Assembly (NCBI RefSeq): GCF_001957135.1
Contig: NZ_MPHK01000006.1
Span: 168,884 to 232,883 of the forward strand
DNA: 64,000 nt
Direction of reading: 5' to 3'
From: Shewanella sp. UCD-KL21
Lineage (GTDB): Bacteria; Pseudomonadota; Gammaproteobacteria; Enterobacterales; Shewanellaceae
Part shown: positions 38,652 to 52,355 of the stretch, in pieces
Numbering within the stretch: position 1 is the first letter of the stretch
Layout of the letters: the number at the start of each line of letters is the position of its first letter
Translations under genes and position numbers: made by a program
The notes under the pieces: generated by a model
The model's input: the letters and a program-made list of their open reading frames with translations, nothing else
Told to the model about the DNA's origin: nothing
Database searches by the model: none

Positions 38652-39836
38652 ATGAAACTGCCGCTATTGGTCGCAACAAGCAGCGCATTATTACTTAGTA
38701 TAGTGCCGAGCGCTTTAGCCACTTACACTTCACTACCTGAGCCGGTATCAAATAACGCAGTTGCCGCTGTTACCACCGCTAAAGGCAGTTACTTACTCAG
38801 CTTTACCGGCCTTGGACAAGGCAAGGATTATCGCGCAGCACATAACAAAGCTTGGGCAATAAATTTATCTGAGCCCAATAGCCAATGGCAAGCTATTAAA
38901 GCTGTGCCTTTTGTCGCGCCTTTGGCTGGCAGATTAGCCTCAATCGCTGTGGGCGTGGATGATCAAGCTTATGTATTTGGTGGCTACACTGTGGCTAAAA
39001 ACCATGAGGAAATTAGTACGGTAGATAATTACCACTTTGATATCAGCACCAATGAGTATCAGCGTATTGCCGACATGCCCGTCGCTGTTGATGACACGGC
39101 TGCCAGCGTTTATCAGCAACGTTATGTGTATTTATTTGGCGGTTGGCATAACGATGGCAATGTTAATTTAGTGCAAGTGTATGACACTCAAACCGATACT
39201 TGGTCTCAGGCAAGCCCAATACCTGCACCTGCTGTTTTTGGTCAAGCGGTGGCCATGGTTAACAATAAAATTGTCTTGTGCGATGGTGTGAAAGTACAGG
39301 CCAATATTGGTAAACGTCGCAGCTATGCCTCATCACCGGTGTGTTTATATGGTGAGGTGAATCCAGAGAATCATTTACGTATTAGTTGGCAGCTTTTACC
39401 GCATTACTCAATTGCCCATAAAGCCTTAGCGAATAACAGCTTAAATAATCGCCCTGATAGCAACCACGCCATTGCCCATTACCGCATGGCAGCAACAGGT
39501 GTAGGCTCTGATAAAAATAGCAATAAAGACACTGATACAAACAATAATAAAGCAGGTTACGCCATCTTTATTGGTGGTAGTGACAACCCTTACAATTACA
39601 GTGGTATCGGTTATAACGGCGCTCCCAGTACCCCACAGCAATATCAATACAGTTTCGACTTTGCTAGCAACAGCTGGCTTGCCCCAATAAAGCTTGAAAC
39701 ACCTTCAATGGATCACCGCGGCCTCATTTGTCATGAAGATAAGCTGCTAAGAATTGGCGGCATGGTGAGCAATCAAAAAGTCAGTAATCTTGTGTTGAGC
39801 TCACCGCTAAAAACCAATCAAGCTTGCACTCAATAG
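38652..39836 (+). CDS. Exported kelch-repeat beta-propeller protein
   Basis: 394 residues. A signal peptide of about 23 residues (LLLSIVPSALA) precedes kelch-type blades: RLASIAVGVDDQAYVFGGYT, AASVYQQRYVYLFGGWHNDG, VDNYHFDI and VYDTQTDTWSQASPIP show the GG doublets and spaced Tyr/Trp. A low-complexity Asn/Lys/Asp stretch (about residues 281-298) interrupts the fifth blade. It resembles the N-acetylneuraminate epimerase/kelch group, but no sugar genes are nearby and I assign no reaction. GAGGGA lies five bases before the ATG. Confidence 0.75.
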   Translation: MKLPLLVATSSALLLSIVPSALATYTSLPEPVSNNAVAAVTTAKGSYLLSFTGLGQGKDYRAAHNKAWAINLSEPNSQWQAIKAVPFVAPLAGRLASIAVGVDDQAYVFGGYTVAKNHEEISTVDNYHFDISTNEYQRIADMPVAVDDTAASVYQQRYVYLFGGWHNDGNVNLVQVYDTQTDTWSQASPIPAPAVFGQAVAMVNNKIVLCDGVKVQANIGKRRSYASSPVCLYGEVNPENHLRISWQLLPHYSIAHKALANNSLNNRPDSNHAIAHYRMAATGVGSDKNSNKDTDTNNNKAGYAIFIGGSDNPYNYSGIGYNGAPSTPQQYQYSFDFASNSWLAPIKLETPSMDHRGLICHEDKLLRIGGMVSNQKVSNLVLSSPLKTNQACTQ

Positions 39837-39915
39837 CAGTACTCATAAAGAGACATATCGCGCCATAAAACGTGATCTATATAACACTTTTATGGTGCTT
39901 GTATTGAGCAATTTA

Positions 39916-39953
39916 AAGATGCATATAAAATACATGTAAATTAAATGCATCTT
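39916..39953. promoter_or_regulatory. NsrR-like operator (nested double site)
   Basis: AAGATGCAT (39916-39924) and ATGCATCTT (39945-39953) are perfect complements on either side of the palindrome TACATGTA (39931-39938), with six bases on each side. AAGATGCAT/ATGCATCTT are the half-sites of the nitric-oxide repressor NsrR. Two 23-bp sites can be drawn sharing the centre. It ends 10 bp before the start of a hemerythrin-type repair gene, an NsrR target in many proteobacteria. Confidence 0.7.
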
Positions 39954-39963
39954 TGGAATATTC

Positions 39964-40476
39964 ATGACCACAGCTTCAAGCTTTGAGCAATTACAGGCAC
40001 TGCCCCTCGCATCACTCATTGATTATATTGAAGTGACTCATCATCAATATGTACGTGAAACGGCGCCTTTATTGGTGGAATACACCCAAAGAATGGTGCA
40101 AGCACATGCTAGCGACCATGCAGAAATACAGCCTTTAGCTAAACTTGTGCAAGCCTTGGTTTCAGACTTAATGCCACATCTTATGAAGGAAGAACAAATT
40201 TTGTTTCCTGCCATGAGACGCTTAGGTGATGGCTTGGAAGTAAATGGTTGTTTTGGCCATATCGGTAACCCGATAAATGCCATGGAACATGAGCATGACC
40301 ATGCTGGCACCATCTTGCAGCAATTACGAGAATTAACCCAAAACTATCAAGCTCCTGAAGGCGCTTGTAGTACTTGGCAGAAGTGTTACAAGACGCTAGC
40401 TGAGTTTGATGCTGATTTACAAACACATATTAATATTGAAAATAATCTATTATTTCCAACGGCATTAGCCCTATAA
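39964..40476 (+). CDS. Hemerythrin-domain Fe-S cluster repair protein (RIC/YtfE-like, short form)
   Basis: 170 residues of four-helix bundle with diiron-ligand motifs VTHHQYVRE, MPHLMKEEQILFP, NAMEHEHDHAG and QTHINIENNLLFP. This matches the C-terminal domain of YtfE/ScdA, diiron proteins that repair iron-sulfur clusters after nitric oxide or oxidative damage. The N-terminal ScdA_N cysteine domain of E. coli YtfE (220 residues) is absent, so this is the short form. An NsrR-like operator lies immediately upstream. Cytoplasmic. The ATG has GGAA five bases before. Confidence 0.88.
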   Translation: MTTASSFEQLQALPLASLIDYIEVTHHQYVRETAPLLVEYTQRMVQAHASDHAEIQPLAKLVQALVSDLMPHLMKEEQILFPAMRRLGDGLEVNGCFGHIGNPINAMEHEHDHAGTILQQLRELTQNYQAPEGACSTWQKCYKTLAEFDADLQTHINIENNLLFPTALAL

Positions 40477-40637
40477 ATATAGCCCTGTAAATTTAGCCCT
40501 GTAAAGAAAGACCCATTTTGTTTTACCTTCATTTTATCTTTGTTTTTGCTCCAATTTAACATTCATCATGTTTAATGGTTCTTGCTCCCCAGCAGAACCA
40601 TTTTTTTTGCCTTAAATTTCTCGTCATATAATAGTTC

Positions 40638-40664
40638 AAAAAAAAGCCTCGCATTAAGCGAGGC
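40638..40664 (-). terminator. Intrinsic terminator of the czc-type operon
   Basis: On the minus strand the stem GCCTCGC/GCGAGGC (40646-40652 / 40658-40664, loop of five) is followed by eight T (A-run at 40638-40645). It lies 20 bp past the czcA stop. Confidence 0.9.
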
Positions 40665-40684
40665 ATTTATTCATCACAATAATC

Positions 40685-44949
<4,265 letters not shown>

Positions 44950-44951
44950 GG

Positions 44952-46280
44952 TTAAAATCCTTGAAAATCACGAAAGAAGGAATGCTGAGATGCAGGTAAT
45001 GGTTCGGCTATTAGTTGCTCGATATCAACACCAAACCGCAAAGCGGAAGCCGCTGCATCAATCAGTGCCCGGCGTGAGAACAATAATTCCTCTCTTGCGG
45101 TTAGATAATCAAGATAGTTATAAACTCCCTGTTCATAAGCCTTTTGCGTATCTTCTAGAGCTAAGGTTAACGTGGGAATAATGCTGCTTTGTAAACGATT
45201 GACCGTCACAATGGCTTGTTTTCTGCTGGCGTAAGCACGGTATAATTGCGCATACAATTCTCGTAATGCTATCTCTCTATTAATCAGCACTTCATCTTTT
45301 GCCGCCTGCGCTGCAATGACTGCACCTGAATTTCGCTCACCGCTAAATAAAGGCACACTAAAGCCTGCCGATAGCGAGGTGTCATTGGTTTGCTGCATTT
45401 GTTTGACGCCAACAGACCAACTTACATTCGCACTTGATTGCGACTGAGCAAAACGTAATTCGGCTTCTTTCAATTGGCTCTGGGTTAAATATGCTTCAAT
45501 GGCCGGACTGTATTTCACTTTTTCAAATAACGGGGCTAATGCCACGTCATCGGTAAACTCAAATAAACTGCCTTCGAGGCTTTCATAGTTAACCTGAGAT
45601 TCGCCCCACATCATACTGAGTACTAACTTAGCGTAATCAAGCTGATGCAGCTGAGTTTCAGCGGTGAGTCTGGTATTAAATACCGCTGCTTGCGCTCTTT
45701 TAACTTCGGCATCGGGCGTCACACCCGCTTTAGCGCGTTGCTCAACAACGGTTAAGGTTTCTTCAGCCAGTGTTACGGCATCACCCGCCAGTTGTAATTT
45801 GGATTGAGCAGCCAATACATCGATATAGCGACGAGTGGTTTCAGCGAGAATGCCTAAACCGGCAATTTTTTGCTCAGCATCAAGTAGCGCACGCTTTTTA
45901 TTCACAATCCCAGAACGGGCATCTAACTTGTCACCGAACTCTATCACTGACGATAACGACACTGTCATTTCAGCACTATCAACGCCTTGATACTCGCCAG
46001 TACCAGCCACATTTTCAAGCTCAAAACCGGCTTCAAACCCCGGTGATAGCGCCTGAGTTTGCGCTTCACCATCAAGCGCTAACTGTCTAAACTGAAATAC
46101 TTTTAAAGAAGGATGTTGCTGTTGAACCCGTTCTATTACCGTCTGTAACGTTAGTGGTGCCGTTACAGTCTCTGCAGCATATGCGTTAACTGATAACAGT
46201 GCTGACAGCCCTAGAAAACGGCTGCAGCATTTTTGAAACCGCGCAGTACGCGGTTTCGAGAAACATGTATTGTAAAACAT
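44952..46280 (-). CDS. czcC: Outer-membrane efflux protein (TolC/CzcC family)
   Basis: 442 residues. A signal peptide ends near residue 35 (SVNAYAA). It has two repeats of the outer-membrane efflux domain with long coiled-coil helices (ETTRRYIDVLAAQSKLQLAG, VEQRAKAGVTPDAEVKRAQA; EKAYEQGVYNYLDYLTAREELL-like late repeat). It forms the exit duct of the CzcCBA pump. First of the three structural genes; a Cys-rich small protein precedes it by 143 bp. Confidence 0.92.
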   Translation of the reverse strand: MFYNTCFSKPRTARFQKCCSRFLGLSALLSVNAYAAETVTAPLTLQTVIERVQQQHPSLKVFQFRQLALDGEAQTQALSPGFEAGFELENVAGTGEYQGVDSAEMTVSLSSVIEFGDKLDARSGIVNKKRALLDAEQKIAGLGILAETTRRYIDVLAAQSKLQLAGDAVTLAEETLTVVEQRAKAGVTPDAEVKRAQAAVFNTRLTAETQLHQLDYAKLVLSMMWGESQVNYESLEGSLFEFTDDVALAPLFEKVKYSPAIEAYLTQSQLKEAELRFAQSQSSANVSWSVGVKQMQQTNDTSLSAGFSVPLFSGERNSGAVIAAQAAKDEVLINREIALRELYAQLYRAYASRKQAIVTVNRLQSSIIPTLTLALEDTQKAYEQGVYNYLDYLTAREELLFSRRALIDAAASALRFGVDIEQLIAEPLPASQHSFFRDFQGF

Positions 46281-46423
46281 CTGAGATTAGCCTCGATTTA
46301 ATACAAAAAGATAACTACCAACTGATAATCTAAGTCTGGGAAATCCAGTCATAGGTAAGCGCAGCAAGCTTAGACAAATTCGATAAAGTAATTTGTCCAT
46401 TACATAATTTTTTGATTAAAGGA

Positions 46424-46882
46424 TTAGGCTTGGGGGGGACGTAAAAAACTGAAGTAAGGGGACTCTACCGCGGTAGAGGTAAACGTAAATGCCACATAAT
46501 CTGAATCGACAAGGTTATGCTGCACCATAGTGTTAGGGTGCATCAAGGTCATACAACACGAACAACAATTATCGGTGCACTCACCGCAGCCATCATCAAC
46601 ATCGATTGATGCCACAAAAACATCATCGCATAGTGCAGCACTGCTCTGTCTGTCTTCATGTCTGAGATTCTGGTTGATTTCGTTTTGATCAATAGCAGGT
46701 GTTTCATTGACTTGAACCGTTAAATACTCGCTATTTTCATCACAATCTTGATGCTCAAGTGTGCAATTATCAGCCATAGCAACAACAGACTGCATCGCAA
46801 AAATCATGATCAACATCAATCGCGCCAACATAGCTGGAAGCGTGATATTTGTGACCCTAACATTACGATAGAAAGTTGACAT
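46424..46882 (-). CDS. Cys-rich exported protein, CzcI/DUF2946-like
   Basis: 152 residues. An N-terminal helix (LPAMLARLMLIMIFAMQSVVAM) gives an exported protein, then an acidic region and a Cys cluster GCGECTDNCCSCCMTLMHP (about residues 98-116) well suited to metal binding. The C-terminus SFLRPPQA recalls the RPPR/PPQA end of CzcI and other DUF2946 proteins that open metal-efflux operons. It lies on the same strand upstream of czcC, so it is probably the head of the operon and a metal sensor or chaperone. This assignment rests on short motifs. Confidence 0.6.
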   Translation of the reverse strand: MSTFYRNVRVTNITLPAMLARLMLIMIFAMQSVVAMADNCTLEHQDCDENSEYLTVQVNETPAIDQNEINQNLRHEDRQSSAALCDDVFVASIDVDDGCGECTDNCCSCCMTLMHPNTMVQHNLVDSDYVAFTFTSTAVESPYFSFLRPPQA

Positions 46883-47108
46883 GAGTACTTAATAGAGCCT
46901 TGTAAAGTAAAAAATATAACTTAGATGTACTAATAACGACGGTATCGCGACAGTCTAAGCTAAACGCTTATAAAACACTATATGGTTTCTTAGCAGAACA
47001 GATTCTCAGGATTAAAAATAGATAAAAGCACGACTACAGCACAATTTGAATTTATTATTTTGCCACCAAAAGGCCGTATAGTCGCAGGAGTTTGTTCAAG
47101 TAGCGTTA

Positions 47109-47819
47109 TTAGATTAACCCTAGAATGTCTTGTAATTGCTCGACTTCAATATGGGGTAAAATAAATTTGGCTTGCCTGTTGTCACTCGCTTGATGATTTA
47201 ACCACACACTTTGACAACCCGCTTTTCTGGCACCTAACACATCACTAATGGAGTGATCGCCAATATGCAGTAATTCACTGGGTTTAATGGCTAAGTGGCT
47301 ACAACTGAGATCAAATAAGTCACTGTAAGGTTTCATCCTAACTCCATGACCGGGATGCAGCACAAATTGCAATACGTCATCAAGACCAATGCGCGATGCA
47401 TCAACATTACCATTGGTAATACCCACTAACGGAAAGTGCTTTCCTAAACGGGCAAGGCAACTTAATACTTCATCCGTTATCTTAAAATCACTACGGTGAA
47501 AGCTAAAACATTGCATCCCTTGCTGGGCACCTTGGCTAGCTTGAGCTTCACTGTAGCCCCATAGCAATAAGCCTTGGCGTAACACTTCATAGCGAGCGGC
47601 AGTCGTGTCATGGGCCAACTCTTGATGCTCTGCAATCACCTGAGATTTTAATAAGCGCCACTGGGAAACATCCCAATTTAATGGTGCTTTAAAGTTATCT
47701 TGCATAAAATGTGATAATTCAGCTTCAGCTTTAATAATGTGCGACACGTTGTCATACAAGGTGTCATCGAGATCAAAACTGATGGCTTTAAATGGTTTAA
47801 GTCTTAAATATTGTTTCAT
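47109..47819 (-). CDS. yigB: HAD-superfamily phosphatase YigB
   Basis: 236 residues. Motif I SFDLDDTLYDN, motif II GITNGN, motif III via KPYSDLF and motif IV HIGDHSISDVLGARKAGC. E. coli YigB dephosphorylates the riboflavin intermediate 5-amino-6-(5-phosphoribitylamino)uracil and FMN. Its start overlaps the xerC stop (TAATG). Same dapF-DUF484-xerC-yigB order as E. coli. Confidence 0.93.
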   Translation of the reverse strand: MKQYLRLKPFKAISFDLDDTLYDNVSHIIKAEAELSHFMQDNFKAPLNWDVSQWRLLKSQVIAEHQELAHDTTAARYEVLRQGLLLWGYSEAQASQGAQQGMQCFSFHRSDFKITDEVLSCLARLGKHFPLVGITNGNVDASRIGLDDVLQFVLHPGHGVRMKPYSDLFDLSCSHLAIKPSELLHIGDHSISDVLGARKAGCQSVWLNHQASDNRQAKFILPHIEVEQLQDILGLI

Positions 47820-48739
47820 TATTTCCCCTTGGCTTTTTTCGCTCTAGGGTGAGCGCCATCATACACTTTCGCTAAGTGCTGAAAATCAAGGCTGGTGTAG
47901 ATTTGAGTCGTAGACAGATTGGCATGACCCAGCAATTCTTGCACCGCTCTTAAATCAGCACTTGATTCAAGCATATGCGTTGCAAAGGAATGGCGCAATT
48001 TATGCGGGTGAACTTTTGCAGATAATGCTTGCTCCTGACCCCATTTATTCATCCGCAGTTGAATGCTGCGGTGAGATAAACGTTTTCCCTGTTGGCTGAT
48101 AAATAATGCGTCACCGGCTTCAGCTGATGGCATTTCAGCCCGTGAATCAAGCCAAGTCTGTAACGCGCTAAGGGCTATTTTACCCACAGGTACAATCCGC
48201 TGTTTACTGCCCTTACCCATGACTTTGACTTCATGCTGCTGAAAATCAATATCGTGAATATCTAAACTCGCGAGCTCCGCCAGACGTAAGCCACTAGAAT
48301 AAAACAGCTCCATGATGGCTTTATCTCGTTTACTCAAGGGGTCGCTAGCATCGATATCTAATAAATGCGTGACCGCATCTAAATCCATATTTTTAGGTAA
48401 AGGCTTAGCTTGCTTAGGGGCATTAAGGTTTTTCGCTGGATTGGCATTAATCACTTGTTCACGGACTAAAAACTCAAAGAATTGTTTTAAAGAAGATAAA
48501 CATAAAGATAACGAGCGCGGGCTTAAGCCTTGGCGGTGAAGTTTGGCTAAAACGGCTTGTAATTGCTCACGGCTTACCGCCAGCCATGAATCATCATTCT
48601 CGGTTAATTCATCGTGAGTAAATATTATTTTGCTGGCACGATTAATTTCATACAGGTAATTGCGCACACTGTAGGGGGATAATTGACGCTCTGAAATAAG
48701 GTAGCGTTCAAATGAGGCTAACCAACTTAGCTGACTCAT
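47819..48739 (-). CDS. xerC: Tyrosine recombinase XerC
   Basis: 306 residues. N-terminal SAM-like core-binding domain, then the catalytic domain with Arg in [26 protein letters not shown] (His-x-x-Arg), [14 protein letters not shown] (second His) and the Tyr nucleophile in IYTSL. With XerD it resolves chromosome dimers at dif. Between DUF484 and yigB, as in E. coli. Confidence 0.96.
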   Translation of the reverse strand: MSQLSWLASFERYLISERQLSPYSVRNYLYEINRASKIIFTHDELTENDDSWLAVSREQLQAVLAKLHRQGLSPRSLSLCLSSLKQFFEFLVREQVINANPAKNLNAPKQAKPLPKNMDLDAVTHLLDIDASDPLSKRDKAIMELFYSSGLRLAELASLDIHDIDFQQHEVKVMGKGSKQRIVPVGKIALSALQTWLDSRAEMPSAEAGDALFISQQGKRLSHRSIQLRMNKWGQEQALSAKVHPHKLRHSFATHMLESSADLRAVQELLGHANLSTTQIYTSLDFQHLAKVYDGAHPRAKKAKGK

Positions 48740-48810
48740 AACACTACCTCCAAGCAGATCATGGTAAACCTAAAACAGTAATGTTGAAGTTTAAACAAAA
48801 ATAGTGAGGC

Positions 48811-49521
48811 TTAAAACTTTGGCAGCATATGGTCGAGTAAGTCGCGAATTTGCTCAAAAAACAAATGATCCATATCGGGATGAAAATGCGCAGGGTCAGC
48901 TGATGCCACCCCAAAAATCACCTGGCCATTTTCATCAGAAAGTTTAGTCAATGCTACTGAACCGACTTCACTACCAAATAAACGCTTGCACTCAGACTGG
49001 GTTAAGCGGCCAAAATAATAGCCTTGCTGAATACGTTGATGCCAAATCTTAGCTAATTCGCTGTCAATATCATGCACGGTAATTAAACGTACATGGGTAA
49101 AACCAAATTCTTGTTTAAGGCTTTCTGAAACAGTCTGCCTTAACTGACCTAAGTCTTCACATTTGAGTATTTTTAATGACAGCTCACGATTAAAACGAAA
49201 GATTTTTTCATTCTCGGTGGCAATCTTCATTAATGAAGTAATTTCTTCTTCAAGCTGGGTAACCCGAGTGCGCAACATTTCTTGCCTGCGCTCAACCAAT
49301 GATACCGCACCACGTTCATGGTGAGATAAACGCATTGCCAGCAATAATTCAGGGTAACGATTAAAGAACTCTGGATTTTGCAGTAAATACTCACGAATCA
49401 GATGCTCGTCGAGGGCTAAATCTTCCATCGATAATATCGGCATCGGCAATTCAGCGCCTAAGTCAGCTGCTGCTTTGGCATTTTGTGCGAGCATTTTTTT
49501 GGTATTGATTACATCGGTCAT
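48811..49521 (-). CDS. DUF484 (YigA) family protein
   Basis: 236 residues. An N-terminal helical part ([20 protein letters not shown]), a coiled coil (about residues 85-115) and a GAF-like C-terminal domain ([17 protein letters not shown]...). Conserved between dapF and xerC in gammaproteobacteria, function unknown. Its start overlaps the dapF stop (ATGA), so expression is coupled. Confidence 0.92.
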   Translation of the reverse strand: MTDVINTKKMLAQNAKAAADLGAELPMPILSMEDLALDEHLIREYLLQNPEFFNRYPELLLAMRLSHHERGAVSLVERRQEMLRTRVTQLEEEITSLMKIATENEKIFRFNRELSLKILKCEDLGQLRQTVSESLKQEFGFTHVRLITVHDIDSELAKIWHQRIQQGYYFGRLTQSECKRLFGSEVGSVALTKLSDENGQVIFGVASADPAHFHPDMDHLFFEQIRDLLDHMLPKF

Positions 49522-50345
49522 AACTGGATTTGTCCATCAAATACATGTTCAGCAGGCCCTGTCATGGATAACGGCTTGCCTTCCCCTTCCCAATGAATGG
49601 TTAAACTACCACCGGGTAAATCAACTTTAACTTGGTTATCTAACTTATTCTGTAAAATCCCAATGGCCACGGCGGCACAAGCGCCAGTACCACAAGCCAA
49701 TGTTTCGCCCGCGCCGCGCTCATAAACTCTTAGTTTAATATGACCACGATTAACCACTTGCATAAAGCCAACGTTCACCCCTTTAGGAAAACGCTCATGG
49801 CGAGTTAGCATAGCGCCAATCTCTTCGACCTCTGCGGTATCAACATCGTCCACATCTAATACACAGTGCGGATTACCCATAGAAATGGCGCCACAAAGGA
49901 ACGTTTGTTTAGGTGTTTGCAGTAAATAGGTTTTCTCGCAGCGCTTGGCACGAAATGGAATTTTACTCGGTTCAGTCACCGGTACGCCCATATTGACAGT
50001 CACCGTGCCATCACGCTCTAAGCGTAAGGTCATTTTTCCTGAACTGGTGCTCACACGGATTTTGTATTTATTGACTAAGCCTTTGTTACGCACAAAACGC
50101 GCAAAGCAGCGGGCGCCATTACCGCACTGCTCCACTTCACTACCATCGGCATTAAATATGCGGTAATGAAAGTCTAAATCTGGGTCGTAAGGCGGTTCGA
50201 CTAACAGCAGCTGATCAAAACCGATCCCGAAGTTACGATCGGCTAATCGGCGAATTTGATCTGGCGAAAAAAACACATTCTGTGTTACGCCATCAACCAC
50301 CATAAAATCATTACCTAGACCATGCATCTTGGTGAATTGGATCAA
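49518..50345 (-). CDS. dapF: Diaminopimelate epimerase
   Basis: 275 residues. Two catalytic cysteines lie in [13 protein letters not shown] and [11 protein letters not shown]. It converts LL- to meso-diaminopimelate for lysine and peptidoglycan. It starts with TTG at 50345 ([14 protein letters not shown]), supported by AAGGGA upstream and by homology; no ATG fits before the MHGLGN core. Downstream of lysA by 45 bp. Confidence 0.95.
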   Translation of the reverse strand: MIQFTKMHGLGNDFMVVDGVTQNVFFSPDQIRRLADRNFGIGFDQLLLVEPPYDPDLDFHYRIFNADGSEVEQCGNGARCFARFVRNKGLVNKYKIRVSTSSGKMTLRLERDGTVTVNMGVPVTEPSKIPFRAKRCEKTYLLQTPKQTFLCGAISMGNPHCVLDVDDVDTAEVEEIGAMLTRHERFPKGVNVGFMQVVNRGHIKLRVYERGAGETLACGTGACAAVAIGILQNKLDNQVKVDLPGGSLTIHWEGEGKPLSMTGPAEHVFDGQIQL

Positions 50346-50390
50346 AAGTGTCTTCCCTTATCGAACTATAATGAACGTATTGATAAACTA

Positions 50391-51635
50391 TTACGGCAGT
50401 ATATGTTCACCTTGCCACAATTGTTCAATCTTTTCACGCTCACGGATCACTTGATTTTGATCTTTATCGACCATGACCTCTGCCACACGTGGACGAGAGT
50501 TATAGTTAGATGCCATCACAAAGCCATATGCCCCACTTGAACGTACAGCTAAAAAGTCACCTGCTGTCACATTTAACTGACGGTCTTTACCTAAAAAGTC
50601 ACCGGTTTCACATACTGGGCCGACCACATCATAAGCAAAGGTTTGTGCCGCAGTTTGGTTAACAGGAATAATGTTTTGCCAAGCAGAATATAAAGACGGA
50701 CGAATAAGATCGTTCATGGCGCCATCAACAATGGCAAAGCGCTTATCGCTGTTTTCTTTTAATGATAAAACTTGAGTGACAAAAATACCGGCGTTAGCGG
50801 CAATGGCGCGCCCGGGTTCAAATATCAGTTTTAGTGGTCGATCGCCCAAGCGCTCAAGTAAGGCTGCGGCGTACACATCAGGATGCGGCGGTGTTTCACC
50901 ATCATAAGTCACCCCTAAGCCACCACCGACATCGAAATGCTTAATTTCAATGCCTTGCACAGCTAAGCGATCAATTAGCGCTAGCATTCGGTCCATCGCG
51001 TCTAAAAACGGACGCATTTCAGTTAACTGTGAGCCAATATGACAATCAACCCCTTTAACGTCTAGATTAGGCAAACTATGGGCGCGAGCGAACACTTGCT
51101 CAGCTTCATCCATGGCGATACCAAATTTGTTTTCTTTAAGCCCTGTAGAAATATACGGGTGAGTACCTGCATCCACATCTGGGTTAACTCGCAATGATAC
51201 TGGGGCAACTTTACCTAAACGGCCTGCTACCTCATTAAGTTGCTCAAGCTCAGCGCTTGATTCAACATTGAAACAATAAATACCAATATTCAGTGCTTGT
51301 TCCATTTCCGCCGTTGTTTTACCTACGCCAGAAAAAACCACTTTTTTAGGGTCACCGCCAGCGGTAATAACCCGGGCTAATTCACCGCCAGATACAATAT
51401 CGAAACCGCTGCCAAGTCTGGCGAGTACGTTCAACACTGCAAGGTTAGAGTTAGCTTTAACGGCATAACAAATTAAATGAGGGTGTGATGCCACGGCATT
51501 ATCAAAGGCATGCCAATGGCGCTCTAAGGTTGCGCGCGAATAAATATATAGCGGCGTACCATGCTCACGAGCCAATTGCTCTACTGAGCAGCCTTCAGCA
51601 AATAAGCTGTCTTGTTGATAAATAAAATGATCCAC
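50391..51635 (-). CDS. lysA: Diaminopimelate decarboxylase
   Basis: 414 residues of the fold-III PLP decarboxylases. PLP Lys in CYAVKANSNLAVL (about residue 60), DVGGGLGVTY, EPGRAIAANAG and the catalytic Cys in GPVCETGD. It makes L-lysine from meso-diaminopimelate. It starts with GTG at 51635 with AAGGA eight bases upstream. Preceded by the small lipoprotein gene on the same strand. Confidence 0.95.
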   Translation of the reverse strand: MDHFIYQQDSLFAEGCSVEQLAREHGTPLYIYSRATLERHWHAFDNAVASHPHLICYAVKANSNLAVLNVLARLGSGFDIVSGGELARVITAGGDPKKVVFSGVGKTTAEMEQALNIGIYCFNVESSAELEQLNEVAGRLGKVAPVSLRVNPDVDAGTHPYISTGLKENKFGIAMDEAEQVFARAHSLPNLDVKGVDCHIGSQLTEMRPFLDAMDRMLALIDRLAVQGIEIKHFDVGGGLGVTYDGETPPHPDVYAAALLERLGDRPLKLIFEPGRAIAANAGIFVTQVLSLKENSDKRFAIVDGAMNDLIRPSLYSAWQNIIPVNQTAAQTFAYDVVGPVCETGDFLGKDRQLNVTAGDFLAVRSSGAYGFVMASNYNSRPRVAEVMVDKDQNQVIREREKIEQLWQGEHILP

Positions 51636-51688
51636 TATGCGATTCCTTGTTTATTATTCTGTAATACTTTTATGCGATAAAGGCGGCT

Positions 51689-51889
51689 TTAACCTAGCTT
51701 TTGAGGCAATTGTTGAGACTGAGTCTGAGGTTTAACTTGGTTTTCCTCAAGGGTAGACTCTTGCGGTTTTCGCTGTTCCTGATTGGTTTCTGCGTCAGGA
51801 GTTTTATATAAAGGGCCTTTTTGTCCGCAGCCTATAATGGATAGGCTAGCAAGCATTACGAATAAAAACAGTCTCATTTTTCTCAACAT
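51689..51889 (-). CDS. lptM: LptM (YifL) small lipoprotein
   Basis: 66 residues from ATG 51889; ATG 51877 is also possible. Signal peptide with lipobox SIIGCGQKGPLY, the conserved CGxKGPLY of LptM/YifL, and a Gln/Lys/Pro-rich tail. E. coli LptM helps oxidative maturation of LptD in lipopolysaccharide transport. Divergent from cyaY and just upstream of lysA, the same order as in E. coli. Much longer readings upstream are not lipoprotein-like. Confidence 0.85.
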   Translation of the reverse strand: MLRKMRLFLFVMLASLSIIGCGQKGPLYKTPDAETNQEQRKPQESTLEENQVKPQTQSQQLPQKLG

Positions 51890-51958
51890 TCTATGCATCT
51901 GGGGAGTTATAGCCTTATAATCGCATTCATAACCTAGAAAGCACAAGGATTGAAATGC

Positions 51959-52288
51959 ATGGCTATGACAGATACAGAGTTTCATCAATTGGCAGATGAG
52001 ATGTTCAGCAAGATAGAAAATGCCATTGAAGCTGCTATTGACGAGCAAGATGCCGATGTAGACATCAATGCCAGTGGTAATGTTTTACAGCTTGAGTTTG
52101 AAGATGGTTCGCAAATCGTCATCAATAAACAAGAGCCGTTACATGAACTCTGGATTGCGACTCGCTTTGGTGGTTATCACTTTGCGCTAGTTGATGGAAA
52201 GTGGTTTGATGAACGTAATGACAATATATTCATGCCGTTTGTGATTGAGTCGATTAAAAAGCAAAGCGGTATTTCGCTGGCGATTTAA
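51959..52288 (+). CDS. cyaY: CyaY, bacterial frataxin-like iron-binding protein
   Basis: 109 residues. Acidic first helix ([20 protein letters not shown], with [10 protein letters not shown]) and a beta-sheet ([34 protein letters not shown]). It binds iron and modulates IscS-driven Fe-S cluster assembly. AAGGA at 51945 sits 9 bases before ATG 51959 (MAMTDTEF); ATG 51965 is the shorter option. Divergent from lptM. Confidence 0.93.
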   Translation: MAMTDTEFHQLADEMFSKIENAIEAAIDEQDADVDINASGNVLQLEFEDGSQIVINKQEPLHELWIATRFGGYHFALVDGKWFDERNDNIFMPFVIESIKKQSGISLAI

Positions 52289-52355
52289 TCCCTCGGATGT
52301 ACTAGCTCAGATTATCGATATCTAAAGTGATAATGTCAGCAAAACTGAATTGGGT

